From the NCBI GenBank assembly GCA_946803715.1, contig CAMPET010000218.1:4639-67461 (forward strand): 62,823 nt of DNA, given 5' to 3'. The stretch comes from Beroe ovata (lineage: Eukaryota > Ctenophora > Nuda > Beroida > Beroidae). The first letter of the stretch is position 1. Each line of letters begins with the position of its first letter. The notes beneath the pieces are model-generated. The model was not told the DNA's origin. It searched no databases and saw nothing but the letters and a program-made list of their open reading frames with translations. This document shows, one piece after another, positions 53,201 to 62,823 of this stretch. A program made the position numbers and the translations under genes.

Positions 53201-55113
53201 ATTTTCTCCGTACGATAAGTCGCAATAGGTGTTCCTAGCCTACTTTTTCACGTAGAATCCGAATCTGAACGAGTTCTTGAGCTAGCTCATCGAGAAATAG
53301 GCGAAAATTCCAGCTCAAACTTCGATAAATACTCCAAATTCACGACACAGACAGCTCCTCAGGGAAGCAAGACAGGGCCGAAATTTGGTCGGCAATCGAT
53401 TCAGCGTCCAAAATAACGTAGGAATCAATGGTACTCACATGAAAATCGGCCAAAAAACTTTTCGTCAAATTTCTGATCTCAGTATCGGTGGTAAATTTAA
53501 TCGATGATGCTCACACTTTTATACTCCATTTTTGAAGGTCTTTAATGAAGACTAAACGGGTACTTATGACGTCAATTTTTCACCAAATCATCTCTCCTAC
53601 TCTCAGACTGCAAGTATCAGCCCTTTTGATGATCATGCAGATTCCATAGGCGCCGTGGAACCACGCCCAAAACACGATCTCAAACCTGTGGGGAGCATTT
53701 ACTGCAAAACACGAAAATCAATGGGACGCACCAGATGGGTCAAAACATTTTCTCCGTACGATAAGTCGCAATAGGTGTTCCTAGCCTACTTTTCGACGTA
53801 GAATCCGAATCTGAACGAGTTTTTGAGCTAGCTCATCGATAAATAGGCGAAAATTCCAGCTCAACCTTCGATAAATACTCCAAATGCACGAGACAGACAG
53901 CTCCTCAGGGAAGCAAGATAGGGCCGAAATTCGGTCGGCAATCGATTCAGCGTCCAAATTTACGTAGGAATCAATGGTACTCACATGAAAATCGGCCAAA
54001 AAGCTTTTTGTCAAATTTCTGATCCAGTATCGGTGGAAAATTTAATCGATGATGCCCACACTTGTGTACTCCATTTTTGAAGGTCTAAACGGGTACTAAG
54101 GACGTCAGTTAAGGACGTCAGTTAAGGAATCGATAAGTGGACCAAAATGTCCCACATTATAACTCAGAGAATATTATAATATTTACTTGTCCTCGGCTTT
54201 TGCCATCTGTCTCTGCCCATGAAACTCGGCGGACGGGTTTTCAGGACTAATCTCCGCATTGGACAGAATCCCTCTCACACAGTCCACTGAGGGGTTAGGT
54301 CTGTCGTAGCTCGGTCTCTCATCTGAATTGGATATTGGTTTACTCGGCCCTTAATTGGAGAAGATTAGGTATTCGGCTGTAAATTGGAGAGAAGATTGGT
54401 TATTGATTATTCGGCTCTAAATTGAAGGACATAAGTATATTCGGCTCTTAATTGGGTAGAAGGAAATAGATGTTTCTCATTTGGAATTAGGGGGAGGAGA
54501 AATTGGATCGAGATAGACTTCAATAGTTTTGACATGAGTAATGACGGGAGTGGTAAACAAGACACGAGTATTATTTGATACTCTTGTACCAGATCTTACC
54601 TTGGGAAGTATCTCTCTTGGCCGACTCAGTCAGATTGATTGATCTAAACAGTCTCCTCCTGTTATGGTGAAGGCATGGTTAGTAACTGTGACCTTTGTGA
54701 ACTGTGACCATTGGTTACCTAGGTAACACAGGAATTTTAGATTATTCAGAAAAAACACGCACATTTCTTGACACAAACCTATCAATCCTCGATTTCATAA
54801 CTTCCACAAACTCTCGTTCATAAAGCCGTGTCATACGTTGTGTAGCCAGCCCGTCCTCATACGAGTTAGAGGCGTCACCATGGAAACCGCCCTCGTTGCG
54901 TGGCGACGCCGAATCAGCTCCTTGTCTGCGTGATGCCCCAGTAGCGCGTGATGTAGCGCGTGATGTAGCGCGTGATGTAGCTTGGCGTGAGGTGTCATGT
55001 TTCGCACACGAGGTGTGGAGTAGGGAGGAAGGGAAGAGGAGTGAGGAGAGCTGGTTATTGTTGATAAGGAGGAGTGATCGAAAGAGGTGGGAGTTCTGGC
55101 GAGGGATAGCCAT
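50256..55113 (-). CDS. MRPS31: Mitochondrial small ribosomal subunit protein MRPS31 (mS31), 298 aa
   Basis: Six exons join in phase: 55113-54779, 54658-54600, 54322-54187, 50972-50882, 50741-50647, 50436-50256. The first ~40 residues, rich in Ser, Arg and Leu without acids, look like a mitochondrial presequence. The C-terminal third matches the conserved MRPS31 region: FPINNESIVW, DHIFLHK, HHFMETVISALQNNP and WSYLNYF. The human protein is longer (395 aa), so this is a short version or lacks an N-terminal exon. Exon 1 contains a 12 bp in-frame repeat giving Ala-Thr-Ser-Arg units. Intron 3 is 3.2 kb and is filled by the ~545 bp satellite. An acceptor-like ataatctcccag lies 7 bases before the ATG. 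Confidence 0.88.
51073..54109. repeat. ~545 bp satellite array in an MRPS31 intron
   Basis: About 5.5 units, period 541-547; the anchor AGCAAGA(T/C)A.GGCCGAAATT occurs near 51186, 51733, 52274, 52817, 53362 and 53907. The stretch 52141-52700 is nearly identical to 53221-53790, so a two-unit (~1,085 bp) higher-order repeat is present. It is the same family and orientation on the + strand as the array at 23.8-25.6 kb. Confidence 0.9.
54942..54980. repeat. 12 bp in-frame repeat inside MRPS31 exon 1
   Basis: Three copies of TAGCGCGTGATG in a row code, on the minus strand, for repeated Ser-Arg-Ala-Thr in the region after the presumed presequence. The length, a multiple of three, keeps the frame and suggests it may vary between alleles. 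Confidence 0.85.
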
Positions 55114-55856
55114 GTGATAGCTGGGAGATTATAGTACGAGTCAGCGTAACTCATTGACCGAATAACTTTTTGTTTTGTTATGGGCACTACTTCTTATTTC
55201 ACTAGTTATTAGGTAGGGTGTAGTTGAATAATCGGGCAACGCCACTCAACCAATTCAATCAGATTTTGGGCGATATGATATTATCGTGGTCACAGTGAAA
55301 CAACTCTCATACCATTGGAGCATAATTTATTTATCTAACCCTCAAAACTATCATACTTATATCACCAAACTGTTATTAAACTCAACTTTCTTTAAATGAA
55401 AGATAAGAAACCCCGAAACGTGATTTATCAAATAAAGATTATGCTTCACTGTAGCATTCAGAATCAGATGACGAAATAAAAGTGACGTTATACGATATCA
55501 TAATATAGTGACTAAAATGTACGAAAAACGTATGAAAATTGATTCGGCATGTAACATAAGTCTTAACGTGACGAAACTGGGTAAAAATTGCAATAAATTG
55601 AAATATATGGAACAAAATTTATACTAAATTACCTCCAATTGAAACAACGAATAGCTAAGCTATCAGCGAACAAATTATACTACTGTTTTTAAACGACATT
55701 CTTGCTTATACCTAATCAGCTGTTATTTTACATCTTGATAAATATTTACAGTCTTGAGTCGGAAAAACATTCATTTTTCACAAGCGAGTCGAGAATTCCA
55801 ATCTAGAAAACTTCAATAACTTCATCTTGATCCCATGGCGGTCTCTCTTAGCCCCA

Positions 55857-58299
55857 TCAAGGACCCGCTGAGGGTCCGGGCACAGGTCCCATTGACAGTA
55901 GCGCCTCCTGAATGTCAGTTCTGCAGAAAGGACACTTACAGCTGCAGTTGAGTAACCACCGGTCAATGCAAGTCTCATGGAACTCATGATCACAGGGCAG
56001 AACACGGAGTATGTCGCCTTCGGAGTATTTGCCTGCGGGGGAGAGTGTATTTACCAACTGATGGGGGGAGGGGGCAATTGCATGTGGATGGTTTACCTTG
56101 TGAAAAGAATTATATCTTCGACATAATGGAACATACCTAGACAAATGGAGCAGGTTTTGTCCCGCGCGATGTCCGCAGCTGAAGCTAGCTTTGTTGGAGC
56201 TCTATCCAACACTAGAAGGGGGAGTGGGGAGTGAACAAAGATAAGTTTGTAATCAACAAGATCCCCAATATCCAATCAAGGAACAGTTTATCTAATATGA
56301 AAATAAGTTTTAGTGCGGTACGTAGTGCTTTCCTCTGGTAAGTATTTTACCTGATTTGTCTATTCGAGGTAGGCTCTGAGCGGGAGCAATTCTGTTCAAC
56401 AACTGAAAGACAGGGGTAGGTGAAATAAACGAGATATAAATATTATACGGCAGACAATTTACGTTATAGACGAATAAAAATGTGTTTGCAATTTATCATC
56501 ATTGCTGACAAAGTGATGAATCGGTTTCATCCTGTGTTCCGATACGGAAAGTGTGACATTCCCCCACCTGGAAACTACTGGCGAGAAGCCCGTTCAGGTT
56601 CTGGAGATCACGTCTCAGCGTTGTAATCCTATCTCTCAGACTACTAACTCTGAGCAGCTCTTCTTGGCCTCGGTCCTGTGGGGAGAGGAGACGTGAATCA
56701 CAGCAACGACAAAAGTATTTCATCCTCGTCGACTATTACGGCAGAATCATGCGAAGTAAGTGAGGTGTAACTTGTCACTTGTGAATGAAAAGTGTGCATG
56801 AAAGTGAGCGTCTTCATAGCAACGCGAACTCACCCAGAGAGCTGACAGCGACAGAGGGTTCATCTCGCTGTGATTCCCTCCCACATCCCCGCCCACCATT
56901 CCACCACGACTCAGGGGGTCTGGTGCTGGTCGGGATAGTGGAGTATCGTGAGGCCGGGCCATGGGGTCCACGGTCGTGTCTCGTGATGTATCGGCGGATG
57001 ATCGGACGTAGGCGATCTGGGGGGAGAAAAGTGTATCATGACAATCACACATGTGCCGCTATAATGTTTGTTCTTCTTCGATTACAACCAAGTTACAACC
57101 ATGAAAACCATGGTAATATTCATCAATCCAATCATCATTTTGACTGACATGTCTCCTTACTCACGCTATGGGCTCTAGAGGATCGGTGAGGTCGGAAAAG
57201 AACCTGGTCTGCTGTTAAATCTCTGACAAACCTCTGAAACAATACACTGAACAATACGCGCATCATGATCCCCATTCTCACGGGACGCAATATATTCTAC
57301 TGATGAATCGTGGTCGTCATGTAGGTATATGATAATATTGTAGAATGGTTAGAATGAACACCAAATTCGTCAAAAGTTTGAAATCGTGGACATTGTCAGA
57401 AGTCTCTCTCACCAAGAATTCTCCGGATTCTCTCGGTCTCATCGGCCGGGATCGTCGGGATCTATATCGGGCATGTAGACCACTTCGTCTCATGGGTCTC
57501 AGTGAGCTCTCTTCTGATCTTACCAACTGCCTGTAACAGTTTACACGACCTTGATGGACAAGAATTTTATGACGTCTACAAATTAGATCGTAATAAACTG
57601 GTCTCTCAAAGTATTGGTCATTTGAGAGACGTAAAACCTAAATAATCTAACTCACCACGTGACTGGCTCGCTCATCACTTCATCCCTAATCGGATCCTGA
57701 AATAAACACATAGTTCAAAACAACATCTACCATGAATAAACTATAACAAGCAACATAATCTACCTAAAATCATAGCAAACAATCCCAAATTTCCAGTCGT
57801 AACACTCATCACACTTGAAGTAACCATGAAATGACCCACTTACAATGATATTGGTTATCACAGGTTCGTCATCGTCGTCTTGTTCCTCTTCAGGAGTAAC
57901 ACTCGGACCAATCGCTGCCTCCACAGTTCCGTCCCCCGGTACCGGTGTCAAGTCATCTATGGTGTCAAGATCAATGTCGACATGGTGTATCTGGATTGAG
58001 GTAGGTCTTGGTGTGGAAGAGGGACTTGGTGTTGTTGTCATGGCAACATCGGAACTCCTGGCAAGATGGAGTTGTTCATGTCTCATTAACTCCGCAATTA
58101 TTCCCAGTGACAAGTTGATGAGTAAGAAACTCAGAATTAGGACAAACCTCCAGCTAGAACAAGGCTGGTCCTCATCAGTGACAATAACAACTCGGTCAGC
58201 TGATTTGAGATGGTGAGTGTCCGTAGTGCCGTTCCCTGCTATTCTCTGATCTTGTTTTGTAGAGTGTTTACAGTCTTGTGAAGGTAAGAGGGTAATCAT
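55857..58299 (-). CDS. Single-pass membrane RING-H2 E3 ubiquitin ligase, 425 aa
   Basis: Nine exons join in phase: 58299-57844, 57696-57656, 57530-57413, 57233-57165, 57016-56834, 56675-56568, 56402-56351, 56211-56137, 56032-55857. One hydrophobic segment (about residues 52-69, FVLILSFLLINLSLGIIA) lies near the N-terminus. An acidic stretch, an Arg/Ser-rich middle and a short coiled-coil-like exon (LRDRITTLRRDLQNL) follow. The C-terminus is a RING-H2 finger: CSIC (363-366), PCDHEFHETC, CKCPFC; the order C-x2-C, C-x-H-x2-H-x2-C, C-x2-C is complete. RING-H2 proteins pass ubiquitin from an E2 to substrate. No PA domain is present, so it is not a typical RNF13/GRAIL type. I cannot give an orthologue. 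The start is the first ATG of the exon 1 frame; a further 5' exon is possible. Confidence 0.82.
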
Positions 58300-58364
58300 A
58301 AGACCAAAAAACGTTTTCCATCATATATTTTGGGCACATTTATTTGGAAATTCAATGTTTCACT

Positions 58365-58752
58365 TCAAAAACCTTCTTCACTTGTCAATGAGTCAGAACT
58401 TTCATCATCAGAAATCACAACACACTCCATTGTCTTATCAGAATCTTCCATATCTATTTCATACTCTACGATGCCTGTACTAGCTCTGTTGGGTTCCTGA
58501 GCATATTTTAGGTATTAGATTTTTCCCCTGTGCACTTAGAATGATGGAAGTTCACAAAGTAAACTTTTAGAAAAGAATGAAAAATACCTTGTTACTTATC
58601 CATGGATGGGTCTTGCGATGCAAATTGATTACATGCCTGAGTGAATTCATTTTGAAACTCAGTAGTTTAGGTGGATGAAAATAATCATACAAAAAATTTT
58701 TGAGATAAATTGTTGGCATTAAATTGAAAACATTAAAGTTTCCTTGGTTCAA
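58365..58752 (-). CDS. Small two-exon reading frame with acidic C-terminus, unassigned
   Basis: The last exon 58496-58365 has a good acceptor (tgctcag) and reads into an acidic, Ser-rich tail (DMEDSDKTMECVV, SDDESSDSL) ending at TGA. It joins in phase 0 to an upstream frame that ends at a donor at 58588 (AACAAG then gtattt) and is open back to about 58752, with HVINLHRKTHPWIS near its end. Where the upstream exon begins is unclear: an ATG at about 58752 or 58650, or an acceptor between them. I recognise no family. It might be the end of a longer gene or the remnant of one. Intron length would be 91 bp, like its neighbours. Confidence 0.4.
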
Positions 58753-58840
58753 AAATAAGTTAAATTTAAAAGAATAACTGCCAGAAATGAGAAACAGTCA
58801 CAATCAACACTGCTGATAACCTATTAAAACATGATGCCTA

Positions 58841-59545
58841 TCATGAAACAATTTTGAATGCTCCATTATTAAGAGCTGAATACAATGGCAAGGCTATGGA
58901 TGATTCAGTTTTAACATAAACAGCTTTGATGTTTTTCCACTTGACATAGGAAGTAAGGCTTTCAACTGCAGTCTGAATATTTTCTGTCAATGTCTCATTA
59001 TCAAAAGAAACTTTGCCACAATGAATACTGACATTATTTCCTTTACCAAGATTTGACACCATGATTGACCTTGTCCCACTCTCAATCACACTTTTGATAT
59101 CTTTACTGGTCAGGTCCACTTTGACTGGAGCCTTTCCTTTCTTATAGAAATAGCTTCCAAGCCATCGAGGAACAATAGGTAGAACTCTGTCATCAACAAG
59201 AAATACATCATGACTGTCACACAGAATCCTTTTGGCTTCTAGATCCTTGAACTTCTTCTTCAGTTTTCCAATACCAATGACTCTAGCAACACTGATATTG
59301 TTTGATTTCATCAAGTCTTTATAGTACCTCTGGGGATCTTTTGTGATAAGGCATACTGATGGAGTATCATTATACATGGAATGTTTGAGGAGGATTTTAA
59401 CAGGGTGTTTAAATTTAGGAGGTACATTTTTAAACACAATTTGGACAGAAACCTTTGCATCAGTGTCAGTCATTGAAAAGTTTTCTTTTGATCTGGAATG
59501 CTTCATGAGAGCCTCCACTGCAGAATCAACTTGACCTCCATCCAT
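58841..59545 (-). CDS. RSL1D1: Ribosomal L1 domain protein, RSL1D1/Utp30-like, 234 aa
   Basis: An uninterrupted frame of 234 codons from ATG at 59545. It spans a single ribosomal-L1-like fold: IVFKNVPPKFKHPVKILLKH at the start, PSVCLITKDPQ, FLVDDRVLPIVPRWLG and KAPVKVDL, ending in WKNIKAVYVKT. RSL1D1 and yeast Utp30/Cic1 act in nucleolar pre-rRNA processing. Human RSL1D1 is about 490 residues because of a long basic tail; this protein stops after the L1 domain, like Utp30. The ATG at 59620 would add 25 residues unlike the family. The sequence ttttacagCCATG places an acceptor-like AG 2 bases before the chosen ATG, supporting that start. It has no coding intron, unlike the other larger genes here. 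Confidence 0.85.
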   Translation of the reverse strand: MDGGQVDSAVEALMKHSRSKENFSMTDTDAKVSVQIVFKNVPPKFKHPVKILLKHSMYNDTPSVCLITKDPQRYYKDLMKSNNISVARVIGIGKLKKKFKDLEAKRILCDSHDVFLVDDRVLPIVPRWLGSYFYKKGKAPVKVDLTSKDIKSVIESGTRSIMVSNLGKGNNVSIHCGKVSFDNETLTENIQTAVESLTSYVKWKNIKAVYVKTESSIALPLYSALNNGAFKIVS

Positions 59546-61400
59546 GGCTGTAAAATTATATGGGTTGTGAAACAGATAAATAACCTTATGTTTCCCAAAT
59601 AGCTTTATTGATGATGACAAGAAAGATGGAAGATCTCCATCAATGTGAATGTTCTTGAAATAGAATCAGCCAAACATTTAAATGTTAAATACCAGAATGA
59701 ATAAATAGAATAATATTTGATGTCAAATGGGCATATCAATAAATCTTATTTGGCAAACCTGAAAACAAAACAAACAAAACAAAAAACCAGGCACTTAGAT
59801 ATATACTCAACGCAGTCATAAATTCTTTTAAGATGAGTGAACCATTTCAGTATTTTGTTTCGGTATTTTGTTTTCGTGGAACATCTGTGCATTCCAATAA
59901 GTTTATGTGCCACTATAATATGAAAGTTTCATTTATTATTATTGTTTTTACAACATAAGTAACAATATCACAATGAAGCTTCAGATGATTGAACATAATT
60001 GTAGACAGTGATACAAAGTCATTATCACAATGATATAATTTTAGTGTAGCATTACAACATTGTAACATTGTAAGCTAACATCCGACTTCAATTTGGACTT
60101 TTCTTGTGCGCGGCGCGCGCAGCTCCATTGGAGGCCAAAATCAAATGTTTGTTTTGAAAATTTTACAAGTGACCTGCTTAATTGCTATAAGTGTTGTGGC
60201 ACAGTGGCACACCGCGGCGCGCACGGCCTGAATTGTGCAGTGTGCACTCACTTAATAATTTGTGTATTCAGTCAGTAGATTAATGAAAATGACGGAAGTG
60301 CGCGGTTCGGCGGCGCGCGCGCGTGGCAGACACGTGCATCTGATTCTTTGAATAAAAAATAAAAGTGTGAAATGTGGATATGTAAATTTTGAGGATTTGA
60401 GTACAATCATGTATCACGGCCAGTATGCACGTGCTGAAATTAACTTCGCTATGCTATGCCCGCAATGGAATAGTATAGCGCGTGAGTGCGCTATACTATA
60501 CTATTCCATTGCTTGTAGCTGCACTGTATAGTATCATAATCATGGATTATGCATACAGCTACAAGCATACACGCGCTGAAACAGCGAAACGCGACGCGAA
60601 AGCACGCACGCTCTTTCTAAATCTAATTGCGGGCACAGCGCAACTAATGCTGGTATCTATTGGATACAAGCACATAATATGCCATTTGATTGAATTCATT
60701 CATTCATGTGACAAAAGAACACATTCCTCTTAGTCTTTACACGAAGAGAATTTCCAATAACTCCGTCGCAATTGCCCAGGTTTATATGTGATAGCATAAC
60801 TATTATATTGAGTGTGGATATTTGACTTGGAACACAATGCTGAATGCAGAACACGTGTAGCGAATGTGTGTAACCATCGACCCGATAACTATCATGACAC
60901 TCTGGTCCAAGACTCCGCTGTTATAACAATGGTTGTCCTCGGTGTGGTTTGCTCTCTGCTTCTCTTCCACACTCAATTCCACGTCACACAACACAACACA
61001 ATCGCTCCCCATACAAACAACGACTCAAAAATGTTTCCTGAAAATGCGATTATTCCCCAATCTCCCCGTTTTCTTTTTCCTGTGCATTTATATTTCTATA
61101 AAGTCCTCCCGCATATGCATCCAATAACATTTTATCACTTTTTCTTGTGGTTAAATCCGCGATATTCGGAATACCCTGCAATCTTTGGACGAGCTCGGTG
61201 TCCGTGAATTCGATTGCAATCCGAATATTTGTCTGTTTGTTTGCTCTATAACACCCTCATAATGTTGTCTCCAGACAGTATATACNCACGGAGTCCACAC
61301 ACACACGCACACACACGCACACACACACGCACACACACAATAATGCAATTTAGAAAGAGTCCCATTATTGTATTTCTGGGAAAGAACCAAACGCAAACAT
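59546..61400. other. Intergenic, GC-rich words and AT-rich background
   Basis: I find no gene. GCGCGC-rich patches lie at about 60106-60125, 60213-60225 and 60300-60325, and near 60480-60500 the sequence is palindromic (ATAGTATAGCGCGTGAGTGCGCTATACTAT type, split by a short loop). A CA microsatellite with a single N (61286) lies at 61296-61339. Confidence 0.6.
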
Positions 61401-61404
61401 ATCA

Positions 61405-61960
61405 CAATCCAGCCAATGGGAGCGCGGTGTTTGTGTCACGTGACCTTGATCGACCAATTAGATTGAAACAAGCGGCAGTTTGTTATTACAAGGACATCTC
61501 CCTGCCTTCTCCCGCTCCTTCTCTCATCTATTGCAGGGCGAGGATAATATATATCTCTCTTTTTCTGGATTTTTGCATGTGTATTGAGTGTAAGCTGTCT
61601 TCCACACTTAAATAGGTAATCTTTTTTTCCTTAATTTTGGTCGTATGAAGACGTTTTTGAACATAACCAGGAGCTTTCTTTGGTCTTAAAGTGACGTTGT
61701 CGATAAATTCTACCCCAAATTGAGGATTCAACAAATTATACTCAGTTCAACGATCTCTGTTCGCACACTATACACTCAATCACAATACATAGTACATCGA
61801 GACCAGTCTTGTTGATGCCTGTATACAAGCAAGAAGTCATGGAGCAAATTCCATTCCACGTTTCACTACTCTGTAACATCTATACGTCTCACACGCGAGT
61901 CACATGACATAGCCAGCGCAATCTGATTGGCTACGCGAGTGTCACGTGACATGCGCCTAG
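61405..61960. promoter_or_regulatory. CCAAT boxes with two GTCACGTGAC palindromes
   Basis: AGCCAATGGG (61411), GTCACGTGAC (61435-61444), ACCAATTA (about 61454), GATTGG (61925) and GTCACGTGAC again (61941-61950) form the same combination of CLEAR/E-box palindrome and CCAAT box as at 6.7-7.3 kb. No gene start is recognised beside it, so it may serve a gene with exons outside the window. Confidence 0.4.
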
Positions 61961-62823
61961 CTGCGCGCGCAGGCGGGAACCCTGAACACGGAGAAATTTT
62001 GTCGTCGCCGCATACAAAAATGAACGTTCATTCTGACAGTGCCCTCTCTTGTTCATTTTATAGTTAAGTTGTTTCTGGTGTTTCGCTGCTCTTTCCATGC
62101 TAATTTTCCTCAGATGAAGCTATGATCAATCCTACTTTTCGGCGTTTTCAACCCAATTTTCTCAATACCTATGGATCAAACTAGCTGTAAAGTTTCACAT
62201 AATCCTGTAACTTCTGCCAATTCCTAATCTAGCTAACATAACCTGGAATTTACACTTAAGTTTCAACACCTTCCAGCAATAGTAAGGTGCATATTTCGTA
62301 GTATATAGGAGAGTTACTTACCGCAATAATCTCTGTTATATAAAACTGATAATTATTAATTTCCCAGTCATAGCTCATAGTTATAGCTTATACCGTTATT
62401 AATAACATTATTGCCGATATAACCTCCCTTTTTACAGTTTAATGCCATTCCATTCCGAGCCCTGTGAAAGATTCAACTCGCTTTGCATATATATCTTTGT
62501 GAGCCACTAATGTTTGCTTTCTGATTCTCTCTCTCTCAACATGTCACTTAATGTACTCTCTTGATTTGATTTGTATCTCTCTCATATGATACATCTCTTG
62601 ACACTCATATCTCACATACTCAGATGAAACTGACTTGTTCGTGAATGTGACACTTTCTAACATGGGATTTGCTCCATTCTTGTGTCGAAATTTGTAATTT
62701 TGTCCGCAAAAACACTGCTCATAGTAATTACTCCTTCATCAAATAAAGGCTGCTCCTTCAGCAATATTTCACTCCCTCTATAGCCATACACACACCCACA
62801 CACACACACCCACCCACACACCC
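61960..62823. other. AT-rich sequence ending in a CA/CCA microsatellite
   Basis: No gene or other element is recognised. The window ends in an imperfect CA array from about 62787. Confidence 0.6.

Noticed and set aside
60482-61615. Frames with a hydrophobic stretch near 60930-60970
   Set aside because: No splice partners, no homology, and they overlap GC-rich or microsatellite sequence.
61528-61734. 68-codon minus-strand frame starting MLNPQFGVEF
   Set aside because: It begins plausibly but degrades into low-complexity Lys/Ile sequence, and no next exon can be placed.

Overview
The window is nuclear DNA from a multicellular animal, read from homology to metazoan gene families. Genes are split by many short GT-AG introns (often 50-400 bp), introns carry long tandem repeats, CA microsatellites are common, and single N bases mark assembly joins. 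Compact genes and an acceptor-like AG just before most start codons would suit an early-branching animal such as a sponge or ctenophore, but I cannot name the species. There is no bacterial operon, CRISPR array, tRNA or rRNA that I can support.

Layout. 1-2760: two almost identical 1,200 bp tandem units and a 32 bp minisatellite. 2760-14240: an assembly-scrambled region in which a 1.73 kb block is repeated exactly and a second, partial copy of the 3' half of the phospholipase B-like gene precedes the full one, with joins at single N bases (6058, 8820, 10546). 13153-17315 (-): a complete lysosomal phospholipase B-like gene of 13 exons. 18600-25994 (+): a complete lysosomal alpha-mannosidase gene of 16 exons, head-to-head with the former. 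25995-30214: gene-poor sequence with an E-box cluster, CA repeats and a 141-base gap. 30215-40870 (+): an 18-exon RhoGEF with a very long disordered N-terminus, a DH domain and no PH domain. 42531-42920 (+): a homologue of POLR1D isoform 2. 43103-44032 (+): the first five exons of an atlastin GTPase. 44535-45620: a tandem repeat with two N joins. 45689-50072 (-): GTPBP1 without its last exons. 50256-55113 (-): mitochondrial ribosomal protein MRPS31. 55857-58299 (-): a single-pass membrane RING-H2 protein. 58365-58752 (-): a small unassigned reading frame. 58841-59545 (-): an L1-domain RSL1D1/Utp30-like protein. 59546-62823: no gene recognised.

Functional themes are two lysosomal hydrolases sharing one divergent intergenic region; ribosome and translation genes (POLR1D isoform 2-like, MRPS31, RSL1D1-like, GTPBP1); and membrane or cytoskeleton regulators (RhoGEF, atlastin, RING-H2). 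All exon joins were chosen so that splice phases match along each gene; none has been checked against transcripts. The most useful points for a second look are the loss of both 3' ends where atlastin and GTPBP1 converge, the recurrent splice-acceptor signature just before start codons, a roughly 545 bp satellite shared by introns of two unrelated genes, and a hairpin repeat with compensatory changes.
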